Positions 16,379-25,534 of a stretch of DNA of 64,000 nt are shown here, piece after piece; position 1 is the stretch's first letter, and each line of letters opens with the position of its first letter. The notes beneath the pieces were generated by a model. That model made no database searches, had not been told where the DNA came from, and worked only from the letters and a program-made list of their open reading frames with translations. Origin of the DNA: DAORHV01 sp964513925. GTDB taxonomy: Bacteria > Patescibacteriota > Gracilibacteria > Peribacterales > Peribacteraceae. Location of the stretch: NCBI GenBank assembly GCA_964513925.1, contig CAZENR010000009.1:1-64000 (forward strand), read 5' to 3'. A program made the translations under genes and the position numbers.

Positions 16379-16515
16379 GGGCAGTGCGTAAAAAGCTGGG
16401 AGAGTGTAGCTGGACACGAAAAGGCACGCAATACCTTCTTGGCACCCCCGTATCGGAGGGAAAAGCGGTTTTTCGGCTGGGAGTAACGAAAGAGCTGCCA
16501 CGGAAGCATATTTGC

Positions 16516-16545
16516 TTGTCAGACACAGGAAAAGTTGAGTACAGT
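16516..16545 (+). promoter_or_regulatory. Candidate promoter of the helicase/HTH operon
   Basis: TTGTCA (16516-16521), 18-base spacer, TACAGT (16540-16545). It would start transcription only a few bases before the ATG at 16559, giving a very short leader with no ribosome site. Confidence 0.4.
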
Positions 16546-16558
16546 CCTCCCCTTCCCT

Positions 16559-19084
16559 ATGGCCCAAAAAGTACTCGCAACAAACGGCTTACGCCCATCC
16601 GTAGACATGACCCCTGTAAAAGGAAGGGGGGCGTCTTCGACGGCTGCGAGAAAAATTTTCGACGCCATGCGGGCGCAAATTCGCGATGTATTTCCCGACG
16701 ACGACCAAGAGGCATGGACGTGGACGGGCGAAGATTTCGTGCGGCATGAAATCGAGCGTCCGGGAGACGACTACCTTGTATGGCTGAAGGAGCAATACGA
16801 ACCTTCCAACGAGTTTGCGCAGCGCATGGTGCGCCGCATGTTCACCATGTGGCAGGAAATGGAGGAGCAGGGCTTTTGTGCCAACGACCTGGAATTGTAC
16901 GAACATCAAAAGGCGCTCTTTGCCTGGATGGCGCTAAACATTGCCAACGGAACGCACGACCAAATCGCAAACCTGCTCATTCGCTCTCCGTATGGCAGCG
17001 GCAAAAGCTTGACTGCCGGTCTTGCGGTGCGCGCGTTCACCGAGGTGCAAGCGGAACTGGAGTCCGAGGGCATTGCCGCAAACAAGCTGCCAACCGGCGT
17101 GCTGCTTGGGCTGCGCAAGGAACATATGCTGCAAAACGCCGTCGGCCAGCAGTACGCTGTGCTACAGCCGCCCTACACCGTGGAACGTGCCGATATCAAC
17201 GTCTACTGGAAGAACTTGGAAACCATGTTCGGGGACGATTTCGCCAAGCATTTTAAGAAGCCAGGAGGAAAGACGCATCCGTTCTACGACTTATTCGCTA
17301 CCGATGAGTCCGACACGGAGGAAACGCTGCCGACACCAGCACGAGTGGAGCGCCTCATTGGCACCATGGATGCCAACCAGCAGCGCACGTGGACTGCCAT
17401 GTCTGCAAAGCGTCGAGGCGAAATCACCCGCATGCTCACCATGCTCGCAGCAGGCGAGGTAGTATTGGTGCCGGATATCTACAACGTACCGCAGCCGGAG
17501 CGTCCGCTGCCACGCGAAGAAAACGAAGACAATGCAGAACAACGGTATCGCGGCGACAGCGCACACGCCTTGCGCGAATCCGCCACCTACCGTGTAAAAG
17601 CAACGCACAAACACCTTGCCCTGGACGCAAGTACGTACACCACCAAACCGGATACGACGAATCCGGCGCAGTTCTGCATTGCGTATGGATCCATGGTGAC
17701 GCGGCATACCGAGAATATCCGCGCCGACATCCGCGAGGAGGTTCTGCGTCGGGCGCGGTTTTTGTCCGTGGACGAAGCCGGCGCATACACCCCGGGCTCG
17801 CTTGCCGATTCCATGGGAGAGTTAAGCGAAGAGTGGCCATTGGTATTGGGCTTTACCGGACAAGACCGCGGCATAGAAGGTTGGAGTCAGCGATCACCGG
17901 TGCTATCGGTGCAGCAGATGATTCGACTAAAGCTGATGAAGCCCATCGCCTTCATGGGATTGGGCAGTGCCGAGAGTCCCCCGCCGGTAGGAACCGAAGA
18001 GGCGTGGAACGCATACAAAGACCGTATGTTCTCGCCAGAAGCCACCGCCGAAGCATTGGGCTTGCCGCAACCGTACGAGTTGGACTCGGTGGTCATTGCG
18101 CCACCCAAGCACCTGCGCGAATACGCACATCGCATTCGAAAGGCACATGAAGAACAAGGGATACCGGTGAAAATTTGGTGCTTCGACCCCGATGCCCGTG
18201 ACAGTCGTTGGTCGATTGTGGTCAACGGCTTCAATGCCCCAAAGGAACAGGGTGAACCGCGTCGTATTCTGGTGGCTCCACCTTCGCAAATGGCCGAGGC
18301 GCTGCACTTGCACGCGGAGTGCTACGACGTGCTGGCGCCCATGAACAAGTTCGCCATCGACCAGGCACGGGGGCGCTTGGGCCACATCCGAAACAACGGC
18401 AGCGCTAGCCAGCAGGCAAAAGCACGAACGTATTTCCGCGTACAGTGGCTGCAGGGCACCACCGGCGAGCCGTACATTCGCGAAGTGGCTAAAATGATGG
18501 GCTATGCCTTGCCCGACGAAAACGCCACATGGCAGCCGCTGCGCTGCATGATCGATGCCGCCGCATACCATGCCGACGCCAGACGCAAGGGCCTGAGTGA
18601 TCCCGAGCCGATTCCAGATGCATCCAAGGTACAATTACGCAAGCGCCGTATGGCGGCAAAGCGGACATGGACTCCTATCAAGTCCACTAGCCCCTTCGTC
18701 TTGGAAAAGGAACGCCGACGCGCCGAGCGGGAATCGAAAAAAAGAACATCGGCCTACGTGCCACCAAAACAAGGATTGGACCCCGCCCTGGAGCGAACTA
18801 TGGGCGGAGGACTCCTTCCGAGCAGGCAAACATTTGTCATTCAGCGGGGCAAGATGCGCGCGAGTGTTGAGACGACTGGCGAAGGCAAAGTAAGCAACTT
18901 GTATGAGATCGTGGTGCAATTCGGCATTCACTCGTATCAGGCATCGCTGCAAGTGAAAGCAGACAACGAATTCCGTGCTGGAAAACGCGGCGATGCACTC
19001 GCCAACGCTGTCATAGACGAAGCGGTGCGTTTGCGCGGAGTGGCAGACCGCCGTGCCGGTCGAACGGAGGAAGACTACGAGTAG
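16559..19084 (+). CDS. Divergent SF2-like helicase/ATPase of an unknown system
   Basis: An 841-residue cytoplasmic protein. A P-loop RSPYGSGKS (about 142-150) follows LYEHQKALFAWM, which resembles a Q-motif. A Walker B-like VDEAG (about 405), LGFTGQD as motif III, and DQARGRLGH (about 601), a variant of the QxxGRxGR arginine-finger motif, place it with superfamily 2 helicases, though spacing is unusual. The last 200 residues are basic and lack known domains. I chose the ATG at 16559 over a TTG at 16535 that overlaps the promoter. The next gene begins five bases after the stop, so the pair is one functional unit. Confidence 0.7.
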   Translation: MAQKVLATNGLRPSVDMTPVKGRGASSTAARKIFDAMRAQIRDVFPDDDQEAWTWTGEDFVRHEIERPGDDYLVWLKEQYEPSNEFAQRMVRRMFTMWQEMEEQGFCANDLELYEHQKALFAWMALNIANGTHDQIANLLIRSPYGSGKSLTAGLAVRAFTEVQAELESEGIAANKLPTGVLLGLRKEHMLQNAVGQQYAVLQPPYTVERADINVYWKNLETMFGDDFAKHFKKPGGKTHPFYDLFATDESDTEETLPTPARVERLIGTMDANQQRTWTAMSAKRRGEITRMLTMLAAGEVVLVPDIYNVPQPERPLPREENEDNAEQRYRGDSAHALRESATYRVKATHKHLALDASTYTTKPDTTNPAQFCIAYGSMVTRHTENIRADIREEVLRRARFLSVDEAGAYTPGSLADSMGELSEEWPLVLGFTGQDRGIEGWSQRSPVLSVQQMIRLKLMKPIAFMGLGSAESPPPVGTEEAWNAYKDRMFSPEATAEALGLPQPYELDSVVIAPPKHLREYAHRIRKAHEEQGIPVKIWCFDPDARDSRWSIVVNGFNAPKEQGEPRRILVAPPSQMAEALHLHAECYDVLAPMNKFAIDQARGRLGHIRNNGSASQQAKARTYFRVQWLQGTTGEPYIREVAKMMGYALPDENATWQPLRCMIDAAAYHADARRKGLSDPEPIPDASKVQLRKRRMAAKRTWTPIKSTSPFVLEKERRRAERESKKRTSAYVPPKQGLDPALERTMGGGLLPSRQTFVIQRGKMRASVETTGEGKVSNLYEIVVQFGIHSYQASLQVKADNEFRAGKRGDALANAVIDEAVRLRGVADRRAGRTEEDYE

Positions 19085-19089
19085 CCCTC

Positions 19090-21300
19090 ATGCCCAAGCC
19101 ACAACTCCCCATCGGCATACACGAGAAGCTTGAGCTGCAAGAGCCAGATACGTGGAACGTCGACGATTTCGAAGGGTACGAGCGAATGGCGGTATCACGC
19201 GGCAATACTGTGCTAGAAACAATTTTTCACGAAACGCGCACCCCGCTTCCAAAGCTGATTGCATCGGTTCGCTGGTCGCAACTCAGGTTTCCCTACAGAG
19301 AATTCGCGATAGCCTGCGGCATGAGCCCAAACGGCTACAAGCCAATGGAACAGGATCTACAACCGCGTGCGGTTCCACACCGCGAAAAGTACACCAAGCT
19401 GCTGCGCTTCTGGGAAAAGAAGGGTGTGGCTTCCGGCATCCGAGAGCAACTGCTCGACCTGCTTACCATCCCCGAGCTGCTCGATACGTATGACGAATCT
19501 GCGGATTTACTCGATATCGTGCAGCACATGCGCTCGGAGACCGAGCTGGTACTTGGCATAGACCAGATGACAGCCTTCTACCACCGGATCGGTTACGACG
19601 TTGGGCATGAAGCAGTTGAGAAGCAGTTCCATAGCTTCTACAACACGGCGTGGCAACGCGAACGTACGGGTACGGTTCCGGATTACCGCGCCTTGCTTGA
19701 GCTAGTGAACACCATGTACGCGGGACGCGGTGATGCCAAAACCCGCATGCGCACGCTGCGCCTACAACAGGCTGAAGCAGTATGGGAAGGGGTGAAGCGC
19801 CAGCAGTACTTGGATCGCGAGCTCGAGCTGCCGCTTGCCGACATGCTCATTGCCATGGAGCGCCACATTGCCACGGTGCAAGGTGCCACCCTTACCGCAG
19901 AAACGCTGCGGGACACCTTCGGTTTTGGCCCAATGCACGCGCAACATCTTATTCAATGTGAACTCATAGAGCCCGAAGCGATGTCGCAGGTTATAGTCAC
20001 ATGCGTGCCGGCAAAAGGCCGAAAGGACATGCAAGCTGCATGGGCCACAGCATTCGAAGCTGAACAGCAGCGTGGCAGCTTCCGCAGACTCTGCCAAGAA
20101 GCCATGGCCGAACGCGGCTACACCGCCGCCGATGTGGCAAACATTCTAGGGGTAACAGCGCCCGAAGACCGGGGTAAAGAACCTGTAGACCGTGAATACC
20201 GCTATCGCCCGGATTCAGAGGTACGCGGCGTACTGCTGCACAACCAGGTAAGCCGACAAATCGCTGTGGAAGCCATGGTGCAAGTTGTCGCGCGGGATCC
20301 TGCGCACGCAAGCATGTTGAGACAGGCGTACATTGATGACCGTACACGATTTTTTAAGCGCACGGGCGCACGTTTAAGCGGCGACGGACTGCGCATGCGC
20401 ATCGCCCGGGAATTGGCAAATGTCTCCATGTCCGAACTGGCACTGCATTTCTTGCGCAAAAAAGATCATGGTAACGCGGCCGTGGTGCGCGCCAAAGATT
20501 TAGAATTACAGCGTCTGGAACGCAACGAAGGGAAGACGCACGCAATCACCCACGGAAGAGTAAACCGCATCCTGCACGAGGTTGCATTGACGCGCGCGCA
20601 AGAGGCGCTGGATCGGGCGGCCAGCTACGGAGAACTTTCCCCCGAGACACTCTCGTCTGATGGCGTGCAATCGTTCGCGAAACAACTCATAGCCGCACTC
20701 AAAACCGGTGCCGGCGGCATTTCCGACGCCATGCGCGACATGGCCCGAAAAGACGACGAATGGCTGCGATCGGACCTCATTACCGCCATGGCTGAAGGAA
20801 CGTTCGTCCCGACCCTGCCGCAATTGCGACTCATGGCAAAGTCGACTGCCGATGCAGCGCTTCCAGAGCAAGTCCTCGCCGACTGGCACGCTCGTTTTCC
20901 GCAGGCGCTGACCGGTGGCGTCATGCAATTCGGCACCGTTACCAAGCCGTTGCCACGCGTGCTGTGCACGCTCATCGCCATGAGAGAGTCCAATCCCATC
21001 GACTTCTTTAAAGACCGGGTACCAGGCGTGGTACCGACCATTGGCACCAAGCACCTACGCAGCCTGGAAGCCGGACAGAACGTGGATTGGAAGTATCTTC
21101 ACAAATACCTGCTGGCATGCGGACTGCAACCCGGTCAAACGTCATACCGACTGGCAAACCTGCTCTACAACAATGGCGGCGACACTGCCGCGGCAATCCG
21201 TGAACTCAAGCCAGGTCTCGAGAAAGCGCGCCTGCAGCCAAGCGCGCTCACGCTCCCCGGCCTACTGCCAGAAGAGCTAGGTCGGAAAAAGAAGAGCTGA
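19090..21300 (+). CDS. Large multi-HTH protein, partner of the divergent helicase
   Basis: A 736-residue soluble protein without a recognised family. At least four segments look like XRE-type helix-turn-helix units: around 58-95 (YREFAIACGMSPNGYKPMEQD), 328-360 (CQEAMAERGYTAADVANILGV), 430-495 (RIARELANVSMSELALHFLR...LQRLERNEGK) and 620-675 (GVVPTIGTKHLRSLEAGQNV). The LxxLExG signature recurs after each helix pair. It is probably DNA-binding and may direct the upstream helicase to sites. Composition matches the chromosome, so the operon looks resident rather than recently acquired. Confidence 0.65.
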   Translation: MPKPQLPIGIHEKLELQEPDTWNVDDFEGYERMAVSRGNTVLETIFHETRTPLPKLIASVRWSQLRFPYREFAIACGMSPNGYKPMEQDLQPRAVPHREKYTKLLRFWEKKGVASGIREQLLDLLTIPELLDTYDESADLLDIVQHMRSETELVLGIDQMTAFYHRIGYDVGHEAVEKQFHSFYNTAWQRERTGTVPDYRALLELVNTMYAGRGDAKTRMRTLRLQQAEAVWEGVKRQQYLDRELELPLADMLIAMERHIATVQGATLTAETLRDTFGFGPMHAQHLIQCELIEPEAMSQVIVTCVPAKGRKDMQAAWATAFEAEQQRGSFRRLCQEAMAERGYTAADVANILGVTAPEDRGKEPVDREYRYRPDSEVRGVLLHNQVSRQIAVEAMVQVVARDPAHASMLRQAYIDDRTRFFKRTGARLSGDGLRMRIARELANVSMSELALHFLRKKDHGNAAVVRAKDLELQRLERNEGKTHAITHGRVNRILHEVALTRAQEALDRAASYGELSPETLSSDGVQSFAKQLIAALKTGAGGISDAMRDMARKDDEWLRSDLITAMAEGTFVPTLPQLRLMAKSTADAALPEQVLADWHARFPQALTGGVMQFGTVTKPLPRVLCTLIAMRESNPIDFFKDRVPGVVPTIGTKHLRSLEAGQNVDWKYLHKYLLACGLQPGQTSYRLANLLYNNGGDTAAAIRELKPGLEKARLQPSALTLPGLLPEELGRKKKS

Positions 21301-21366
21301 ACACTGGATGCCGGAAAGCACATCTTGCAAATTGCCGTGCGCCGGAAGCGTCCTAGGCATGGCGCC

Positions 21367-21461
21367 AGCCTCGGGGGTTTGGGGCGTCTACTAAAAAAGG
21401 GAAGACGCGACTAAAAATGTACTGTATTCTCTCGCGCACGGGCGCCTAGCTCAGTTGGCCT
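21367..21461 (+). repeat. Diverged duplicate of the tRNA-Val leader with truncated tRNA head
   Basis: This 95-base unit repeats, with about 20 percent divergence, the sequence directly in front of tRNA-Val(TAC) (21462-21552): AGCCTCG, seven variable bases, GGGGCGTCT, an A-rich stretch, AGACGCGAC, and then the first 19 bases of the tRNA (21440-21458). The tRNA copy stops in the D-loop after GTTGG. A short hairpin (CCTCGC 21464-21469, GCGGGG 21474-21479) follows. The same arrangement precedes tRNA-Pro. Confidence 0.8.
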
Positions 21462-21533
21462 AGCCTCGCAGATGCGGGGCGTCTGCAAAAAAGAGAAGAC
21501 GCGACGAAACATGTGATGTATCCTCATGCGCAC

Positions 21534-21610
21534 GGGCGCCTAGCTCAGTTGGTTAGAGCGACGAGCTTACACCTCGTAGGTCAGGGGTTCGAATCCCTTG
21601 GCGCCCACCA
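21534..21610 (+). tRNA. tRNA-Val (anticodon TAC)
   Basis: Complete cloverleaf: acceptor GGGCGCC/GGCGCCC, D-stem GCTC/GAGC, anticodon stem ACGAG/CTCGT with loop CTTACAC, T-arm AGGGG TTCGAAT CCCTT, discriminator A and an encoded CCA. Confidence 0.97.
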
Positions 21611-21666
21611 TCGCATTCCGCTGCGGCTTGCTCCGGATGCAACACATCCTCTACACTCTGCCAGCT

Positions 21667-21885
21667 ATGCAGAACATCCTCATGACCATCGAAACGGTGA
21701 TCGCCATCCTGATGTCGCTGTGCATCCTGTTGCAACACCGCGCCTCCGGGTTGTCTGCCACTTTCGGCGGAAGCGGCGCCACGTACGTACAGCGCCGTGG
21801 AGCAGAAAAGGCGTTGTTCGTGTTTACGATCTGGTTGTCGGTGGCGTTCTTCGCCATCGCACTGGCACTCATGTATCTCGGATAA
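21667..21885 (+). CDS. secG: Preprotein translocase subunit SecG
   Basis: SecG is the small accessory subunit of the SecYEG channel. The 72-residue protein has two membrane helices (residues about 8-25 and 48-70) around the cytoplasmic loop HRASGLSATFGGSGATYVQRRGAEK, the hallmark of the family. The ATG at 21667 is selected for length. It lies 56 bases after tRNA-Val and may be read through from it. The solute-binding protein gene follows after 76 bases that contain a GC-rich hairpin. Confidence 0.88.
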   Translation: MQNILMTIETVIAILMSLCILLQHRASGLSATFGGSGATYVQRRGAEKALFVFTIWLSVAFFAIALALMYLG

Positions 21886-21961
21886 GGGAGAGTTGAGAGC
21901 CGCGGGCGCACAAGCATGGAAAGCGCGCACCCACGGCCCGCGTACGGTTCTTCGTTAACCC

Positions 21962-24199
21962 ATGCTGCGTTCCATCCTCCGAATCCTCGCGGCCATGTCG
22001 CGCATCGAGCGCATTGCACTCGGTGGTTTGCTGTTCGTGCTTGTAGTCAGCCTGTCGATGCTGCTGCGCGAATTTTACATCGATAACTCCGTTCAGGTGC
22101 CCGTGGCAGGAGGTACGTATATTGAAGGATCCGTCGGCGAACTGCTGCCGCTAAATCCCTGGTTTACGGTTGCAAACGACGTGAATCGCGACATCGTCTC
22201 GCTGGTTTTTGCGGGGCTTTTGAAATACGACCCATCCACCGGAAAAATCGTCGAGGATCTGGCAACCATGAACGTCTCTTCGGATAACCGCATCTACACA
22301 CTCACGCTCAAGCCGGGACTACAGTGGCACGACTCAACAAAAGAACACCCGCACCCCGTCGTCGCAGACGACGTCGTCTTCACCTTCACCATGGTGCAAG
22401 ATCCCGAGTTCCCCAATGCCATGCTGCGTCAGAACTTCCGTGGTGTGCAGGTAGACAAAATCGATGACCGGACGGTGCGTTTCCGCTTGGAGAAGCCATA
22501 CTCGTTCTTCACCAGCAATCTGACTCTCGGCTTGCTCCCACAGGCATCGTTTAAAGATGTGCCTGCAGCGGATTTAGACCAGGTCCTGGATTTCGGCTTC
22601 AACCCGGTCGGCGCAGGACCGTACAGCTTTGTCAGTTTGCTGCAGACGGATTTATCGACCGAGGTCACACTCAAGCGTTTCGCACGACCGGGAATGCCCG
22701 AGTATCACTTGGAACGGCTGGTATTCCGCATCTTCCCAGACTATCAAGCGCTGCTTTCGGACATCATTAACTTAAACGGCGTACGATTGGTCCCCAGAAA
22801 CGAACACGGCCAACCTATTATTCCCAAGCGCTTCACGGCGGTACCGTACACATTGCCTCAGTACGTGGCGCTGTTCTTCAACCTAAACCGGGATGTACTG
22901 TCAGACCGTCAATTACGCTTGGGCCTGCAGCTGGCAACGGACAAGAGCGCCGTGGCCGGCGTAGCCAACGAAACGAACATCGTCGACACTCCCCTGCTCG
23001 AAATCGACCTAGGCGACTGGAGGTACAAGTACGACCTGACCTCTGCACAGGGTGCGTTGTTTGAGTCCAACTGGAACATGCCGGAAAAGTTGAAGCTGCA
23101 ACGATTACTGGAACTGCGCGAAGCCAACTCCGTCGGACCGCTGAAGGCAATCCCCAACGTCGTTTTGCTTGAGACGGGTGCATCGCTGGTACTGACCGGG
23201 GCACTGGCGGACATTGGCAAGGAACACGTATCTATCAACGGCATTCTTGCCAGTACCGGAAGTGCTCTGCCGGCCGGAACGCAAACCGGAACCTGGCTAG
23301 TAAAGCTACCTACCGACCGCAGCAACAGCGGAGCGCTGAAAATGGGAATGAACATCATCAAGATGACCCTGGCCGATGGAGACATTATCGACTCTGCCTA
23401 CATGTTGCGCGTTTCAGACGTACAGACGTACGAGCGCGCAGTTCGCGAGCAGCAGCTTGTCGATGAATTCCTGCGCACGAAGCAACTGGCCGCAAACGAC
23501 CCAAAGCGTCTCACTGCCGACCAGTTGTATCTGGAAAACGGCTACTTGCGGCGCAAGGTCGAGGGCGACGCCCCGCATCGACGAGTCAACGCACAAGGCA
23601 AGGAACTGGTGTTAACGCTGTTGACCAGCAACAAACCTGAGACGTATCCCTTGGTGGCCGAGAAGATCAAGAAGCAGTGGGAATCTCTCGGCATCGGCGT
23701 AAAAATCGAGGTGCCAAAAACACGCAAAGAATTCGAGCAACGCATGCTGCTGCGCGATTACGACGTACTGCTCTTCGGCCAATCATTGCTGGATAACCTA
23801 GACAGCTATCCGTACTGGCACTCCAGCCAAACGCAGGAAAGCGGCGACAAGCAAAAACTGAAGCTGGATGCGTTCAACTTATCTCAGTACGCATCACTGG
23901 AAGCCGACTTGCTGCTTGCGCGCATTCGCGAAACCAGCGATGGCAAGACGCGCGAAAAGGCGCTAAAAGAACTGAATGAGATCCTCAAGCGCGATGTTCC
24001 GGCGGTGTTCCTCTACTCGCCGCTGTACGTGTACGCATACGACGAGAGTATTTCGGGCATTCAGCCCGGCGCACTGTCGCTGCACTCCGATCGCTTCCTC
24101 ACGCTGGAGCACTGGTACATAAGCACCGAACGTCGCTTCAAAGAGGGAAAGAGCTGGCTTTCGTTGCCTGGCTGGCTACTGCGACTGGGCAGGTCTTAG
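21962..24199 (+). CDS. Membrane-anchored family 5 extracellular solute-binding protein
   Basis: The 745-residue protein matches the peptide/nickel type (SBP_bac_5): PLNPWFTVANDVNRDIVSLVFAGLLKYD, TLKPGLQWHD, ADDVVFTFTMVQDPEF, VGAGPYSF and a C-terminal dipeptide-binding-like lobe with YDVLLFGQ. A hydrophobic segment at about 18-35 has no lipobox cysteine, so it is anchored by a helix. No ABC permease or ATPase genes lie nearby, so its transporter, if any, is elsewhere, or it acts as a stand-alone binding protein. An internal region of about 100 residues (380-480) is unlike normal SBPs. Confidence 0.8.
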   Translation: MLRSILRILAAMSRIERIALGGLLFVLVVSLSMLLREFYIDNSVQVPVAGGTYIEGSVGELLPLNPWFTVANDVNRDIVSLVFAGLLKYDPSTGKIVEDLATMNVSSDNRIYTLTLKPGLQWHDSTKEHPHPVVADDVVFTFTMVQDPEFPNAMLRQNFRGVQVDKIDDRTVRFRLEKPYSFFTSNLTLGLLPQASFKDVPAADLDQVLDFGFNPVGAGPYSFVSLLQTDLSTEVTLKRFARPGMPEYHLERLVFRIFPDYQALLSDIINLNGVRLVPRNEHGQPIIPKRFTAVPYTLPQYVALFFNLNRDVLSDRQLRLGLQLATDKSAVAGVANETNIVDTPLLEIDLGDWRYKYDLTSAQGALFESNWNMPEKLKLQRLLELREANSVGPLKAIPNVVLLETGASLVLTGALADIGKEHVSINGILASTGSALPAGTQTGTWLVKLPTDRSNSGALKMGMNIIKMTLADGDIIDSAYMLRVSDVQTYERAVREQQLVDEFLRTKQLAANDPKRLTADQLYLENGYLRRKVEGDAPHRRVNAQGKELVLTLLTSNKPETYPLVAEKIKKQWESLGIGVKIEVPKTRKEFEQRMLLRDYDVLLFGQSLLDNLDSYPYWHSSQTQESGDKQKLKLDAFNLSQYASLEADLLLARIRETSDGKTREKALKELNEILKRDVPAVFLYSPLYVYAYDESISGIQPGALSLHSDRFLTLEHWYISTERRFKEGKSWLSLPGWLLRLGRS

Positions 24200-24229
24200 G
24201 GGTGTAAAAGTGCCTCGTTGTAATTGGAC

Positions 24230-24258
24230 TTGTCATAGCTCCAGACTTTCCCTATGCT
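24230..24258 (+). promoter_or_regulatory. Promoter of rplI
   Basis: TTGTCA (24230-24235), 17-base spacer, TATGCT (24253-24258). It leaves a leader of about 45 bases before the ATG of rplI. Confidence 0.6.
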
Positions 24259-24308
24259 TTTGCGGCTCTCTGCTTTACCATATCGTTTCAGTAGAGACAC
24301 TTCGACCC

Positions 24309-24767
24309 ATGGAAGTCCTTCTTCTTACCGACATTCCCGGCATTGGCAGGCGCAGCGACGTCATCGTTGTTGGCAACGGCTTTGCCTTGAACCACCTCCT
24401 GCCTCAGCGCAAGGCATTGGTTGTCACACCAAGCGTGCGCCGCCGCTACGCCGAGCAAATCAAGCAGCGCGCAATCCAGCGCGATCAGGAGAAGAGCTTG
24501 CAGGCAACCGCAATGGACGCCATTAAGGGCAAGACCGTCCTGCTCACCAAGAAGGCAAGCAAGACCGGCAAGTTGTACGCCGGTATTACCGAGAAGATGA
24601 TTTCCGATGCTATTGCCACGCAACACAGCCTTGCTATCGGCGAAGGCAACATTAATTTGGATGAGCACATCAAGACTGCAGGCAAGCACTCCATCACTGT
24701 GAAGATGGGTGACCAGACCGCCACGTTCACGCTGGATGTGAAGGGCGACGTCAAGGCCGCCGAGTAA
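24309..24767 (+). CDS. rplI: 50S ribosomal protein L9
   Basis: L9 bridges the L1 stalk and neighbouring ribosomes. The 152 residues show the N-terminal domain (MEVLLLTDIPGIGRRSDVIVV, NGFALNHLLPQRKAL, a family-typical N-x2-L-P motif), a long connecting helix and the C-terminal domain (LYAGITEKMISDAI, IKTAGKHSITVKM). The upstream extension of the frame is not used. Several CPR groups lack L9, so its presence is a useful lineage clue. Confidence 0.93.
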   Translation: MEVLLLTDIPGIGRRSDVIVVGNGFALNHLLPQRKALVVTPSVRRRYAEQIKQRAIQRDQEKSLQATAMDAIKGKTVLLTKKASKTGKLYAGITEKMISDAIATQHSLAIGEGNINLDEHIKTAGKHSITVKMGDQTATFTLDVKGDVKAAE

Positions 24768-24829
24768 TGCGACCATTTCGCATTGCCGCTAGACTGGAGC
24801 AAGCACCGTAAGCCTGTTACTCTGCGCGT

Positions 24830-25534
24830 ATGTTGATGTTGCAAGAAATCGGCGGCCTAGAATCTTCCGCACCTTCAGAAGGCGCCGGCAGTGCTTCCGA
24901 GCAGCTGTCCGAGGCTGCTAAGGAGCGTTTTGCGCAGGCTAGTAAGCAAATAAAGCAAATTATTCGTGAGGAGAAGAAGGCTCGGAAGCGCGACGACAGC
25001 GTCGCGCGCACAATCATGCAGTTTCTGGGTGACGAGAAGTACACAGCATTCTTTCCGTTGATCTCTCATCTTTCTGCCCGCGATTGCCCATCCATCTTCA
25101 TCCTGGCGCTGCTATCGCTTATTCACGACCCTTCCTCGGCATCGGTGGAAGACTACATTCGCGACAACCGTATCGCCATCGACGAATCCTCTACGGAAAA
25201 CATCGCAGGCATCGATTCTGGGCTTCCGCCAGATCTCCGCAAGCGCCTGCTCTCCTGGATTTCGCGTCTTGAGCTTGTCATGAGTATCGATGCGCGCAAA
25301 ATCCTGGTACGGCTGATGGTCGATGAGGAGAACATAGACGGAACGGTGCTGGAGCTAACTACCACGGTACTCGTAGAATTCTTCGCACGCGCAGAACGCC
25401 CCATTCCCTATGACGATCTGCAGCCGTTGACCATGGGCATTCTGCAAACGGTTATCGAGCCATACGTGGATATCATCGAAGAGCACTTCAGGCAGCTAAA
25501 AGAAGAGGAGCGCAAAAAGCAGGAAGAGGAATAG
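24830..25534 (+). CDS. Hypothetical 234-residue soluble helical protein
   Basis: No family is recognised. The first 60 residues contain a charged helix (KQIKQIIREEKKARKRDD), the middle is helical with hydrophobic ridges (FFPLISHLSARDCPSIFILALLSLIHD), and the protein ends in a charged coil (FRQLKEEERKKQEEE). There is no signal peptide. Its stop directly abuts the convergent stop of the 2H phosphoesterase gene with no spacer. Confidence 0.6.
   Translation: MLMLQEIGGLESSAPSEGAGSASEQLSEAAKERFAQASKQIKQIIREEKKARKRDDSVARTIMQFLGDEKYTAFFPLISHLSARDCPSIFILALLSLIHDPSSASVEDYIRDNRIAIDESSTENIAGIDSGLPPDLRKRLLSWISRLELVMSIDARKILVRLMVDEENIDGTVLELTTTVLVEFFARAERPIPYDDLQPLTMGILQTVIEPYVDIIEEHFRQLKEEERKKQEEE

Noticed and set aside
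21367..21552. Attachment site of an integrated element at tRNA-Val
   Set aside because: Integrases usually duplicate the 3' part of a tRNA; here the 5' part is repeated, in direct tandem, and no integrase or phage gene is present.
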